Positions 43,971-55,900 of a stretch of DNA of 64,000 nt are shown in pieces. The notes below the pieces were generated by a model. It was not told the DNA's origin, made no database searches, and saw only the letters and a program-made list of their open reading frames with translations. Numbering within the stretch: the stretch's first letter is position 1; each line of letters opens with the position of its first letter. This stretch comes from Luscinia megarhynchos (lineage: Eukaryota > Chordata > Aves > Passeriformes > Turdidae), in the NCBI GenBank assembly GCA_034336665.1, contig CM067584.1, forward strand, positions 1,736,001-1,800,000. Direction: 5' to 3'. Both the position numbers and the translations under genes were made by a program.

Positions 43971-45314
43971 TCACTGCAGGTGCTGGCAGAGCTGGGCATC
44001 CTCCCCCATGCCTGGCCCTTGGTGGCTCCAGGCAGCCCACAGCCCTCACTTCCCAGGGACAACGCAACCCCAGGGACACTCCCATGGCTGCTCTGGCTTT
44101 GCTTTCAGACCCAAACCCAGCCCCATGTGCCAGGGCCCTCTGGAGCGGGGTGTGCAGCCCCCTGGCACACGACAGCTCCCTGCACACCCGGGTCTGTGCC
44201 AGGGGCCGTCCTGGGGCCAGCACAAACCGCCCTGTGAGCAGCAATTCCCAGCCAGCAGCAAATGCTGGAGCTGGGAGCTGAGTGACATCAGATCAAGCCT
44301 TGGCTGAGGGCTTTGAAAATCCAAACCAGCCTTGTAAAGATCAAGCCTGTAAAAGCAGGACTCTGCTTTTGTAGCTCATGAATGGGAAGAAATGCTAACC
44401 AGGTCATTTTTACACATATTTTTTCCGTCTTTGTCAACATTCTCCCATTTGGCTGAAACTTCAAACTGCCACATTTGGAGACCGTCTGTCTTAGAAGTTC
44501 CAGTATTTGTATAAATAACTGATAGGGAAAGATGATCCACTCTGGAGTCTGCCCAGGGGCCCTGGGAGCAGCGATGGGGCTGTGGAGCCTCCCAGGGTTT
44601 TGGTGGCTCTCCTGTGCCAAGTGAGGGGGGCAGGAAGTGTGGGTGGGGGTCTCCAAACACCAGCACCCACCCAAATCCAGGAAGGAGGGCAAGGAAGATC
44701 TCCTCCATCCACTGGGGAGGAGGTTCAGGCAATAAATGTGGAAGTGAAATGGTGACCGTGGCCCTGGGTGTCATCTTCGGGAGCGGGCTGTCACCTTGCC
44801 CACCCTGGGCAATGTCGGGGTGTCACTGTCCCCAGCAGGACAGTCTGTCCTGCCCAGGGAGCGTCTGAGCACTGCGAGGGGTGCACGGAGAGGGGCACGG
44901 GGAGAGCTCCCAGAGAAGGACCAGGGCGCACAGGGATGGCAGGGCGCAGGGTGCGTGGGGAACAGGGACAGATACACGGGACCGGGGACTCAGAGAGGGG
45001 CTGGAGGGCGCAGGGAGGGGATGGAGAGCTCGGAGAAGGGCGGCAGGGCACGGCGAGGGGCTGAGGCGTCCGGCGGGGATGCCGGGGGGAGCGGGGCGGG
45101 CCGGGCCAGCGCGTCCGGGGGGAGGAGGTGCCGCCGCCCGCTCCCCTTCCCTCGGCCCGCTCCGGAGCGGGCAGCCCGGGGCCGCCCCGTGCCTTTAAAG
45201 GCTCCTCCTCCGGCGCGGAGGGGACCCGGCCCCGCCGGTCCGCCCCGAGGGCTGCGCCGGGAGCGCGCGGGGAGCGCACGGGGGGCGCGGGGCGGCGCCC
45301 CCAGCCCGGCCGAG

Positions 45315-46574
45315 ATGAGCCCCGTCCCCGCGGGCAACGGCAGCGCCTGGGGGGGCTCCGGCAACTGCAGCGGGGCCGCCAGCCTGGGCCGGCAGTGGCT
45401 GCTGGGGGCCGCCATCAGCCTCACCGTGCTGGTCACCGTGGCTGGCAACCTGCTGGTGATCGCGGCCATCGCCAAGACGCCGCGGCTGCAGACCATGACC
45501 AACGTCTTCATCACCTCGCTGGCCTGCGCCGACCTCATCATGGGCCTGCTGGTGGTGCCGCCGGGGGCCACCATCCTGCTGAGCGGCCACTGGCCCTACG
45601 GCACCACGGTGTGCGAGCTGTGGACCTCGCTGGACGTGCTGTGTGTCACGGCCAGCATCGAGACGCTGTGCGCCATCGCCGTGGATCGCTACCTCGCCAT
45701 CACGGCCCCGCTGCAGTACGAGGCGCTGGTGACCAAGGGCCGGGCGCGGGCCGTGGTGTGCCTGGTCTGGGCCATCTCCGCCTTCATCTCCTTCCTCCCC
45801 ATCATGAACCACTGGTGGCGGGACGGCGCGGACGAGCGGGCGGCGCGCTGCTACGACGACCCGCGCTGCTGCGACTTTGTCACCAACATGACCTACGCCA
45901 TCATCTCCTCCACCATCTCCTTCTACGTGCCCCTGCTCGTCATGATCTTCGTCTACGTCCGAGTCTTTGCCGTGGCCACGCGGCACGTGCAGCTCATCGG
46001 CAAGGCCAAGGTGAGGTTCCTGCAGGAGCCCCCCAGCCCCGCGGCCCGGAGCAGCCGGCGCAGGCGGCCCTCCCGCCTGCTCGCCATCAAGGAGCACAAG
46101 GCGCTCAAAACCCTGGGCATCATCATGGGCGTCTTCACGCTCTGCTGGCTGCCCTTCTTCGTGGCCAACATCATCAAGGTCTTCTGCCGCTCGCTGGTGC
46201 CGGACCAGCTCTTTCTCTTCCTCAACTGGCTGGGCTACATCAACTCAGCCTTCAACCCCATCATCTACTGCCGCAGCCCCGACTTCAGGAGCGCGTTCCG
46301 CAAGCTGCTGTGCTGCCCGCGCCGCGCCGACCGCCGGCTCCACGCGGTCTCGCAGGACCTGCAGCGCTGCCCCTGCGCCTTCAGCCCTCGGGGGGGCCCT
46401 GCGGAGGACGGCAAGGCGGCCCCCGGGCGCCCCGGGGAGGACGGCGAGGCTCGGGGCGGCGGCAGCAGAGCGGAGGAGACTCCTCTGCCGCAGGGCAGCG
46501 GCCACCGGCAGCGGCCCCCGGGCGAGTCGCGGCTGCCGGGCGCGCAGCCCGCGCTAGTGCTCGCAGCTGGATGA
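45315..46574 (+). CDS. ADRB3: ADRB3, beta-type adrenergic receptor
   Basis: A single open exon of 419 residues in strong codon-biased GC-rich DNA. It is a catecholamine receptor coupled to Gs/adenylyl cyclase. It has two N-terminal glycosylation sites (NGS, NCS), seven hydrophobic segments, the amine-binding aspartate (WTSLD107), DRY (124-126), the serine row SSTISF in TM5, CWLP (277-280), NPIIY (314-318) and a probable palmitoylated CC (333-334). The HWWRDGADE loop with CYDDPRCC is typical of beta receptors. ADRB3 rather than ADRB1/2 is chosen from synteny with EIF4EBP1 and RAB11FIP1. A TTTAAA at 45194-45199 may be a TATA-like box. Mammalian ADRB3 has an intron near its C-terminus; here the frame stops at TGA without one. 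Confidence 0.9.
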   Translation: MSPVPAGNGSAWGGSGNCSGAASLGRQWLLGAAISLTVLVTVAGNLLVIAAIAKTPRLQTMTNVFITSLACADLIMGLLVVPPGATILLSGHWPYGTTVCELWTSLDVLCVTASIETLCAIAVDRYLAITAPLQYEALVTKGRARAVVCLVWAISAFISFLPIMNHWWRDGADERAARCYDDPRCCDFVTNMTYAIISSTISFYVPLLVMIFVYVRVFAVATRHVQLIGKAKVRFLQEPPSPAARSSRRRRPSRLLAIKEHKALKTLGIIMGVFTLCWLPFFVANIIKVFCRSLVPDQLFLFLNWLGYINSAFNPIIYCRSPDFRSAFRKLLCCPRRADRRLHAVSQDLQRCPCAFSPRGGPAEDGKAAPGRPGEDGEARGGGSRAEETPLPQGSGHRQRPPGESRLPGAQPALVLAAG

Positions 46575-48641
46575 GTAGGTACCTGCAGGCGTTTGCTCGG
46601 GAGGGGCTCGGGGGGTCCGGTCCAGCCCTTTGGGGTGTGACTGGGGGGCTGTCAGTGGTGGGACTGTGCTCTGACAGCGCCGTGCAGAGCCGGGGCAGCA
46701 GGCGGACCCCGGGGTACGTGGGAGAGGCTCTGGGGTGTGGGGCTGGGCACCACTGCCCTGTTCCCTGATATTCCCCTAAAACTTTGGCCCCTCCACTGGG
46801 CTACAAAACTGGGGTCACAGCCAGTCCCACTCCAGCCCTCCAGGACCTAGTCCGCTGTTCCTGGGTAAAAAAAACACGAGTGGTGATCAGGGAAGCAAAG
46901 CAGCTGAGCAGGAATGTGTCCCCAAGCTTGGGATTTCCCCCTTCTCCTCCCGATCCCATTTTCTGCTGCTAAAGAAGGAGAACGCGGGGATCCCCTCCTG
47001 AGCGAGGCACTGCGGCTGCCGTCGCCATTGGGCTCTGCAGGTTGTTTTGCCCTTCAGCGGTGTAAATCTGGGAAAGGAATTAATTTCATCCCGCTCCGTC
47101 CCTTGACGGGAAATGCGCTCCAGGAGCCGGGGCTCCAGAGCGGGGGGCTGGCAGGGGTGGCGGGGACACTCATGCTGGGGATGTGTCCTCCCGGCACCCT
47201 GACACGGATTTACACCTCCAAATTGCAGGGTGGGGTTTTTCCACACTGAGGGTTTTGTTTTGTTTTGTTTTATAAGTGTGACAACATTGGAGTTATTCTG
47301 GTTACTGTGGATTTTAACCGTGTTTCCCTCCTGACGCCTGAGGGCAGGAGAGGTTTCCTGCCAGCGCGGGCAGCAGGGATGTGCAGATAGAGGTGCCAGA
47401 GGTGCTCTCTGGAAGGATTCAGCCACGCTGGGGGCGCGGGGCGGTGGATGATGGATGGTGGGAGGGTCTGGGCTCTCACCCCTGCACTCCCCAATTTCAG
47501 GTTTGCTGGCGGAGAGACGCCCGCGGGTCCGTCCGACTGACTGGGAGCAGCCGAGAGCTGGGAGGAGAGCGCTTCCCCCGCCGGTCACCATCCCCCCGGC
47601 CTCTCCTCTGCCCGCCTTGGCCGCCGCCCTCCCCGGGGACCGCGGCCCGTGGCCAGCCCCAGGCTGCTGCCCGGGCTCGGGCACGTGAGTCCGGTCTCAG
47701 CCCGGCCGACACCTCCCCACGGCCCCGAGAGCTTTAACCCTCCTCGGGCCGCCGCCTCCTGGGCTCCCGGAGCTGCACACGCTGCACGGCGCTCCTGGGT
47801 CCCTTCTGTGCCTGCGGGGTGGTGCCTGCGGGTCCCGGTCCCCAGATGAGCCTGGGGTGGGTGGCACTGTGTCACCTCCCACCCTCTCCTTGCAGGGCCG
47901 GGGCTGGAGGAGCAGCAGCGGGGGTGACGGTGCTGGCAGGACCCTGCAGTGCGCGCACCGACCCGGAGAGCAGGAGGATCTCCCTTGGGAACGCTGCTGG
48001 TTCTGGGACAGCAGCAGCTCCCTCGTGCCCTTGGTGCTGGAGACCTGGAGCTGGGGAAAAGCTCTGGAGCCGCTCGCCGAGGGCAGCACAGCCTCAGGGA
48101 TGTGTGGGCAGGGGACAAACTCCCGTCTGGGGTGCTCCTGGCAGTGGCATCTGGAGTCTGCCAGCTCTGCTTTCTTGAAGGACAAGGGACCCTGTCGTCC
48201 CCGGCCTGGCCAGTTTTGGACAAAACTATTTTCTTCTGTTGAGAAGGAGAGAAGAGCCTCCTGCAGGCTCAAGCCCTTCCCAGGATTTCCATCCCCAGCC
48301 GCTGCGTTCCAGGGCTGAGTGCAATTCCAGGAGCTGCAGTGGTGCCTTAGGCAAAGGAAAAGCTCAGGGGAATGAGGGGAGCTCCGAGCACGGAGGACTT
48401 CCAAACGCAGGGAATTAGGATCTTGTCAGATCTCTGGGCAGTTTCTCCCTCTCGCTTGGGACAGATGTCCGTGTCCGTGCCACTCGGGACGGGAGGTGCA
48501 TTCTCATCTCACACGGGTGCAGACGTGCCCTGCCCACGCCGCGCTGCCACGCAGCACCTTGGGCACGAGTTGGTGTCAGTATGTTCAGTGACTGTACAGT
48601 TTTTGTCCTGGTTTGTGTCCCCCCCCTGCCGTGGAAATAAA
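46575..48641 (+). other. ADRB3 downstream region and possible 3' UTR
   Basis: No other gene is recognisable. AATAAA at 48636-48641 and again at 48976-48981 could end an ADRB3 transcript. An acceptor-like CCCCAATTTCAG ending at about 47501 could mark a spliced 3' UTR exon. In mammals GOT1L1 lies between ADRB3 and RAB11FIP1; no aminotransferase-like frame is seen here. Confidence 0.4.
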
Positions 48642-49199
48642 CCTCTGGATCTCTGCCGTGCCTCCAAATCTGTCCCGGGCAGAGGGTGCTGCTCCGTGCG
48701 CTGTTCCCGGGGGGCTGCCCGAGGTTTGGGGGGTCCATCCCCGCTGCCGGGGCTGTGGCTAGCAGGGAAACGCCGGGCTCTGGGCACGCTGGGTGCTGCC
48801 CCTAAGCCCTGCCCCAGGCAGAGCCGTCAGAGGTGTCCAGTGCCACCTCCTGGTGCCAGGGAGATCCCAGCTCCTGCGCTGGGATGGAACTGGACCTGGG
48901 ATGCTGCAGGGTCTCCCCTACTGGGATCTTATCTTGGTGTTTTGCCTTAAACACCCTGCAAAGATGAAATCACTAAATAAAGAGAAGAAATGGAGCTCGG
49001 GATTGTTCTCAGGGCGGAACCTCAGACCCGGCTCTGGTGATACCTGGGGGGCTCATCCCCGATCCCGGCAGCTGACCCTCAGCTGGCAGGTCCCGCGTGT
49101 CCCCCGTTCTCCACCGGCTCATCCTCCCCTGAGGGACACGGTCCCACCCAGCCCCTGAGCTGCTGGGCGGCCGCAGGAGCCCTGTGCCCATGGGCCGCT

Positions 49200-49725
49200 T
49201 CCAGGCAGTGGAGGGCCGGGGGGATCGGCTGGGGGACGCCGGGGCCGGGGGATCAGGCCGAGGGGATCGGGGCCCAGGGGATCGGGGCCGGGACCGCCCG
49301 GGGATCGGGCCGGGGGGACGGGACTCGGGGACGGGGCCCGAGGGGTCGGGGGGATCGGCCGGGATCGGGCAGCGGGGGCCGCCGGGATCGGGCCGGGGAT
49401 CGGGCAGCGCGGGGATTGGGCAGGGGGCGCCCGAGGATCAGCCCAGGGGCGGGCAGGGGGGCCGCCGGGGGAATCGGCCTGGGGGGATCTGCCCGGGATC
49501 GGAGCGGGGGGCCGCCGGGGGGATCGAGGCCAGGGGGGATCGACTCGGGGGATCGGAGGGGCCGCCAGGGGGCTCGGGCCGGGGGATCGGGCGGGTGGGA
49601 TCGGCCCGGGGATCGGGCGGGGGGGCCGCCCGTGGGGATCAGCCCGGGGGACGGGGCGCGGGGCCGCCCGGGGTGATCGGCTCGGGGGGATCGGAGCGGG
49701 GGCCGCCCGGGGGATCAGCCCGGTT
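49200..49725. repeat. GGGGATCGGGCCGGGG minisatellite
   Basis: About 30 degenerate copies of a 14-18 bp unit centred on GGGGATCGG. Extremely GC-rich and G-run-rich. Confidence 0.92.
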
Positions 49726-49900
49726 GCAGTGCCAGGCTGGGCGCGGCGGGCTGCGCCAGCTCCGGCTCTGACAGCGGGCGGTGGCAGCGTTCCCACTCCG
49801 GTGTGGGGTGGGCTTTGCAGCTGGGGGCTTCACCCCCCGACGGCGGCTCAGGGTCGCCCCTGCTGCAGCCCTTCCCCTGCTCCCCTTCTTCCTCTCCCTA

Positions 49901-49978
49901 GTGGAAGATGATGTCACGTCTGAAGCCCACAAGGAAGAGCTCTCGGAGGAAGATGAGGAAGATGACGGAGCTTCATAG
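49901..49978 (+). CDS. Unrecognised short acidic reading frame, doubtful exon
   Basis: Right after a possible acceptor (CTTCCTCTCCCTAG at 49888-49901) comes a frame reading EDDVTSEAHKEELSEEDEED, ending DGAS and TAG at 49976-49978. AATAAA follows at 50082-50087. The acidic composition is unlike its surroundings and could be a terminal exon, but I cannot find a matching upstream exon or name a family. The reverse strand is a serine run. It may be chance. Confidence 0.15.
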   Translation: MEDDVTSEAHKEELSEEDEEDDGAS

Positions 49979-50119
49979 AACGGGATAGCTGGAGAAGATT
50001 TTGGTGCTGGTGCGGAGGTGGGCGCACCCTGCGGTGGAGCTGCCCGTGCCAAGGGCGGCAGATCTTATTGCGATAGCTAAAAATAAATCAAACTTCCCCG
50101 AGCCGAGGTGGGCTCGGAG

Positions 50120-50375
50120 GATGTCTCGGGGGGAGGTTCTGGCAGGTGGGGATTGTTGGACGGGTTTTTCCCTCGGGGGGAGGTTCTGGCAGGTGGGGAT
50201 TGTTGGACGGGTTTTTCCCTCGGGGGGAGGTTCTGGCAGGTGGGGGATTGTTGGACGGGTTTTTCCCCTCGGGGGGAGGTCCTGGCAGGTGGGGGATTGT
50301 TGGACGGGTTTTTCCCTCGGGGGGAGGTTCTGGCAGGTGGGGATTGTTGGATGGGTTTTCCCTGCTGCAGTCCTG
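50120..50375. repeat. 46-47 bp tandem repeat
   Basis: Five copies of about 46-47 bp, beginning CTCGGGGGGAGGTTCTGGCA, then GGTGGGGATTGTTGGACGGG and TTTTTCC. Near-identical copies suggest recent expansion. Confidence 0.95.
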
Positions 50376-50499
50376 AGCAGGCGGGCTGGGCGGTTTGCAT
50401 TCAGCAGCACACGCTTGACCGTAAGGATCCAAATTTGGGTTTAGGAGGCTGCGGGGATGCGCACGGGAAGCGTGGCTGGGAGCTCACCCGCGGGTGTCC

Positions 50500-52855
50500 A
50501 GCACAGCGTCTCACACTCCTGCACACGCACTGGCACCCACGGACTGTACCCCCACACCTGGCCACGCACCTGTCTGCACTCAGACACCTGTGCACACCCG
50601 TGCATACACACCTGCACACACCTGAACTCATCTGTACCTACCTTGTGCCTGTACACACCTGTGCACGCTCACCTGCACCCTCTGTAGTCACTTGTACACA
50701 CACCTGAACATACAAACCTGTACACACCTGAACTCATCTGTACCTACCTGGTGCCTGTACACACCTGTGCACGCTCACCTGTACCCTCTGTAGTCACTTG
50801 TACACACACCTGTACACACCTGAACTCATCTGTACCTACACCTGTGCCTGTACACACCTGTGCACGCTCACCTGCACCCTCTGTAGTCATTTGTACACAC
50901 ACCTGAACATACCCGTGCATACACACCTGCGCACACCTGTACACACGTGTACATACCTATATACACACCTTCGCATATGGTACACCTGTACACACACCTG
51001 CACACACCTGTGCACACCTGCACACACACTCTTACAAACACCTGTGCACACCTGTGCATGCACAGCTGTACACACCTGGTCACACCTGTACACACCCGTG
51101 TGTGCACATCTGTGCCCACCTACACACACCTGTACATACACACCTGTACATGCACACCTGCGCACACCTCTGCACACCCATACACATACACCTGTGCATA
51201 CACACCTATACACCCCTGCGCACACCTGCACAAACACCCATACACACCTGTACATACACACCTGCGCACACCTCTGCACACCCATACACATACACCTGTG
51301 CATACACACCTGTACACCCCTGTGCACACCTGCACAAACACCCATACACACCTGTACATACACACCTGTGCACACACCTGTACGCCACACACCCTGCGCG
51401 CTAATACACCTGTACATACACACCTGTACGCACCTGTGCACACCTGCACAAACACCCATACACACCTGTACATACACACCTGTGCACACACCTGTACATA
51501 CACACCTGTGCACACTCATACACCTGTACATACACACCTGTACGCACCTGTGCACACCTGCATAAACACCCATACACACCTGTACACACACCAGTGCATA
51601 CACGTGCACACATACACACCTGTGCACACCCATACACCTGTACATACACACCTGTACGCACACCTGCACAAACACCTATACACACCTGTACACACACCTG
51701 TACACACCAGTGCGTACACACGTGCACACATTCACACCTGTGCGCACCTGCACACACACACTTATAAAAACCTGTGCACACCTGTGCATGCACAGCTGTA
51801 CACACCTGTACATACACACCTGTACACACCTGCGCACATCTGTACACACCTGCGCACACACGCACCTGCGCACACCTGCACACACACCTGTACACACACC
51901 CTGCACACACCTTCACGCACCTCGCACCCGCGCACACCTGCACACACACCTGTACACATCTGTGCGCACCTGCACACACTCGCACCTGCACACACGCTTG
52001 TACATCTGTCACACCTGTACACACATCTGCGCACACCTGCACACGCGCCTGCGCACACCTGCACACACACCTGTACATCTGTACGCACCTGCACACACTC
52101 GCACCTGCACACACACTTGTACACATCTGTACACACCTGTACACATCTGCGCACACCTGTACACACGCACCTGCGCACACCTGCACACACACCTGTACAC
52201 ATCTGTACACGCACCTGCACACACTCGCACCTGCACACACCTGTACACATCTGTACACACCTGCACACACACGCACCTCGCACACCTGCACACACACCTG
52301 TACATATCTGTACACACCTGCACACACACCTGCGCACACCTGTACACATCTGTACACACCTGCACACACTCACGCGTGCACACCTGCGCACACCTGTACA
52401 CACCCGTACACATCTGTACACACCTGTACACACCTGCACACACACACACCTGCACACACACACACACCTGCACACACCTGCGCACACACCTGCACACACA
52501 CCTGTACGTCTGCACACTCTGTACACACCGGGCGCACACCTGCACACACACACCTGCGCACACACCTCGCGCACACCTGCACGCACACCTGTACACATCT
52601 GTACACACCTGCGCACACACACCTGCGCACACACACCTGTACACATCTGTACACACCTGCGCACACACACCTGCGCACACACACCTGCACACACCTGTAC
52701 ACACCTGCGCACACCTGCACACACACACCTGTACACATCTGTACACACCTGCGCACACACACCTGTACACACACCTGTACACACCTGCGCACACCTGCGC
52801 ACACACCTGTACACACATCTGTACACACCTGCGCACACACACCTGCGCACACCTG
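50500..52855. repeat. CACACCTGTACACACCTGCG array, 2.4 kb, before RAB11FIP1
   Basis: Some 200 copies of an 8-14 bp unit built on CACACCTGTACA or CACACCTGCGCA. At the left edge (50640-50900) there is a larger unit of about 120-170 bp containing CTGAACTCATCTGTACCTAC and CTCTGTAGTCA. The array ends about 5 bp before the RAB11FIP1 CpG promoter. Confidence 0.96.
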
Positions 52856-52857
52856 CC

Positions 52858-52997
52858 CGCCAGGCCCCGCCCCGCAGGCCCCGCCTCCCCGCGCTCTCGC
52901 GAGAGGGGCGGGGCTGGGCCGGGCGGGCCGCACCCGCACCCGCTCCCGCCGCCGCCGCCGCCGCTCCCGTCCCGTCCCGTCCCGTCCCGCCGCTGCC
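52858..52997 (+). promoter_or_regulatory. RAB11FIP1 CpG promoter
   Basis: A 12 bp palindrome CTCTCGCGAGAG (52894-52905) is followed by GGGGCGGGGCTGGG Sp1-type boxes and CCGTCCCGTCCCGTCC repeats up to the start codon. It carries the same TCTCGCGAGA core as the ASH2L promoter. TATA-less. Confidence 0.7.
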
Positions 52998-55900
52998 ATG
53001 GCGGGCTCGGCCGCGGGCTGGGCGCCCACCCACGTGCGGGTGACGGTGCTGCGGGCGCGGGGGCTGCGCGCCAAGGCGGCGGCGGGCGGCAGCGACGCCT
53101 ACGCCGTGATGGCGCTGGGCCGCGACAAGTTCCGCACCTCGGTGGCCGAGCGCTGCCGCGGCGAGCCGCTGTGGCGGGAGGAGGCCACGTTCGAGCTGCC
53201 GGCCCGCGCCGCCCCGCTGCGCCTCACCGTGCTGCACCGCGCCCTGGCCGGCGCCGACAAGTTCCTGGGCCGCGCCGAGGTGGAGCTGGCGGCGCTGAGG
53301 GAGCGCGGCGGGCCCCGGCACTGCAGGTGCGTGCGGCGGGGGCGCCGGGAGCGCCGGGGCCTCAGCGGGGGCATGGCGGGGATTCTGTGTCCTGGGAGCC
53401 GGGGGGAGGATGGAGGGGCGGCTCCAGGTCTTACAGAGGGTGGAAGAGGTTTTGGGGTTGGATCTCAGCCCCACGGGGGTCCAGGGTGAGGGATGCCGGG
53501 GATTCTGTGTCCCACAGGGGCTGGGGAGAAGGATGGAGTGGCGGCTCCAGGTGTTACGGAGGATAGGGAAGAGGTTTTGGGGGGTCTCTCAGCCCCACAG
53601 AGGTCAGGGAGAGGGGTGAGGCCGTTTCTGTGCTCCACAGGGGTTGGGGAGGAAGATGAGGGGTGCCTCTGTGCTCTCTGAGGGGGTGAAGAGCTGTGAG
53701 GAGCCCCAGCTCCCCATGGGATGTCCCTGTTCCTCCCGGAAACCCCCGTGCACCCCAGGCGTGTGTGGATCTGGGGGGAGTCTGTGTGTCCCGCAGGCTG
53801 GGGGTCACCCTGTGCCCCAGAGGAGTGGGGGGCTCCTGCTCCCCACAGGGACCCCTGGAGCCCATCACTGCCCACGGGGGTCCCTCCTGGTGAGGGTCAG
53901 AGAAACCTTTCCCAGCCAGTCCTGCCTGGACTTGGGTTGGATTTTTAAACATTTCCCTGTGAGCCCTGGCGCTGTCCAGGGGCAGCAGCCAGCCTGTCCC
54001 CCGAAACCTGATGCCCTCAGAGCTCCTCCCAGCAGGGAGCCAACAACAGCCCTTTATTTGTTTTTCCAACCAGGGTGGGTAATTCCACGTTCCACAGGCT
54101 GACCCCGCTGCTGTCAGCTCTGTGTCACCCTCCTGCTTTGAACACCAGCACGGGGAAGGTGAAACCCAGGGGTGGCTCCCGGGAGGGTTTTACTGGGAGT
54201 CAGCAGCGTGTAATGTGCTGGTGAGTCACCTTCCTCCCTGGCTCACCTGAGCCCCGTGGAGCCCTCCTGCTCGCCGAGGCCCAATTAGGCTGTGAGTTCA
54301 TTAAGGCTGTGTCAGACCCTGCTGTGTTTACACTGAGAGCCCCTTGGTCAGCAGAGCTGCCCGTGCCTCGGGCTCCTGGGCGCATTCCTTTGTGTCTGGG
54401 CCAAGGAAAATTGAGGGGGAGAGAAAATGAAAATACAGCTTGGGTACTCCTGGGGAAATTTCTCACGTTTTCAGTTGTTTCCAGCCCTCGGTTTCCTCTT
54501 TGAAGCCTGTTTTGTTTTTGCTGCCACAGTGATGTGCAGCTATAAAAAGCTAGTTTTATTTGGAAAAAAATGCACGTTGATTGACAGGTGCTCACTGACA
54601 CTATAAGTGGCACTAATGAGATTTTTAGTGGTCTGGGGGCCTGTCAGTCCATGATTTCCTTCCAGCCTCTCCCAGGGGTGCTGCTTTCAGCTGGAGCTGA
54701 GCTGCCTTTGCTGAGCACGGTGTTTGCAGGGGATCAATTGTGGCACCGTGAGCACAGGATGCTCCTAGAAACCACGGGCTGGGAACAAAAGTGCCCAGTG
54801 CTGGCTTGTGTGAGAGGCAGAGGGGGTGTGATTCTGCAAAGCCTCGGTCTCCTGATGCACCCCATCCCTAACCCCAGCTGGAGCAGCTGCCTGTCCCTCA
54901 AGTGTTTGTTTAGAATCCCAGAATGGACCTTAAAGCCCATCTTGTTCCACCCCCTGCCCTGGGCAGGGACAGCTTCCACTGGACCATTGCTCCAAACCTG
55001 GCCTGGAACACTTTGAGGGGCAGGACAGGCACAGCTTCTCCTGGATCAGGGCCTCACCACCCTCAGAGGGAAGAATTTCCTCCTCATTTCCCTCTGAAGT
55101 GTTCAGCAGATTCTTGAATCCATCTCCTTCGCTTATCCCCGTTAGTTTTGAATTTTCTCTGGAGCAAGTCACCTTTTCCTTTTCTCTTTTGTTGCTTCCA
55201 GAATGCCTGTGGAGGTTGAAGTGCAAATTTGATGGCAGGGCACATTTGAATGCTCCCTTTGCTTCCTTTATTTTCCCATTACAGCTGGTGAGGAGGAGGA
55301 AACAAAGCAGTTTCCAGGCAGCTTTTGCTGTGGGCTCTGTGGGTGGGGAATTCTGCGGTCCCATCAACAAACAAAACCACTCTGGTGTGAGTGGAGTGCT
55401 GATAATTCACTTTGCTGGCTCCAGCGTGGTTTGAGTGTCACAGAGGGGTGGTTGTGGGTTTGGGATGCCCTGGGCACTGCCCACCCTGGCAGCTGTTTGG
55501 GGAGGGAGAGCAGTGCCAGTCACGAGCCTGGAGGGGTGATGGAAATCCCCCGTGGTTTCTCGGGCTCTGTGAGCCTGGGGTTGGCTCTCTGCTGTTGATT
55601 AGGGGTTCCTTGGCTTAAGAGGCATTGGAATGAAAGGTATGAGGGCGTGGGGCTGTGTGCAGCTCTGAGGCTGCTGCTCCGCTCCACTTCAAAGCCGTGG
55701 CCCCTGCCAGTGTCAGGAGGGGAGATGAAAGGGCAGAGGAGAGTGGCTGAGCCGAAACACAGGAATTCCATGTTGTGCTTCTGGTTTTTTCTCGTTTTTC
55801 TTAACCCTTCCCGATCTGGGTTTTAGAGTAAATCTTAATAACTTGCTGTTTAAGATAAGGAATGTTTTCCTTGGCACCTGGGGCCGTGACCATGACGTTG

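Noticed and set aside
45315..46574. Identification as the avian beta-1 receptor (ADRB1)
   Set aside because: Many residues match beta-1 too, but the flanking EIF4EBP1 and RAB11FIP1 fit the ADRB3 locus. A tree would settle it.
50500..52855. CRISPR-like array
   Set aside because: Repeats are directly adjacent without unique spacers, and this is eukaryotic DNA.
50798..53566. 698-codon His/Thr/Cys-rich frame running into RAB11FIP1
   Set aside because: It is the CACACCTGTAC array read in frame; the real gene begins at the ATG at 52998 after a CpG promoter.
53327..53700. Extension of RAB11FIP1 exon 1 into intron 1
   Set aside because: The frame stays open for a while, but AG/GTGCGT at 53326 joins exon 2 exactly at the conserved WYKL.
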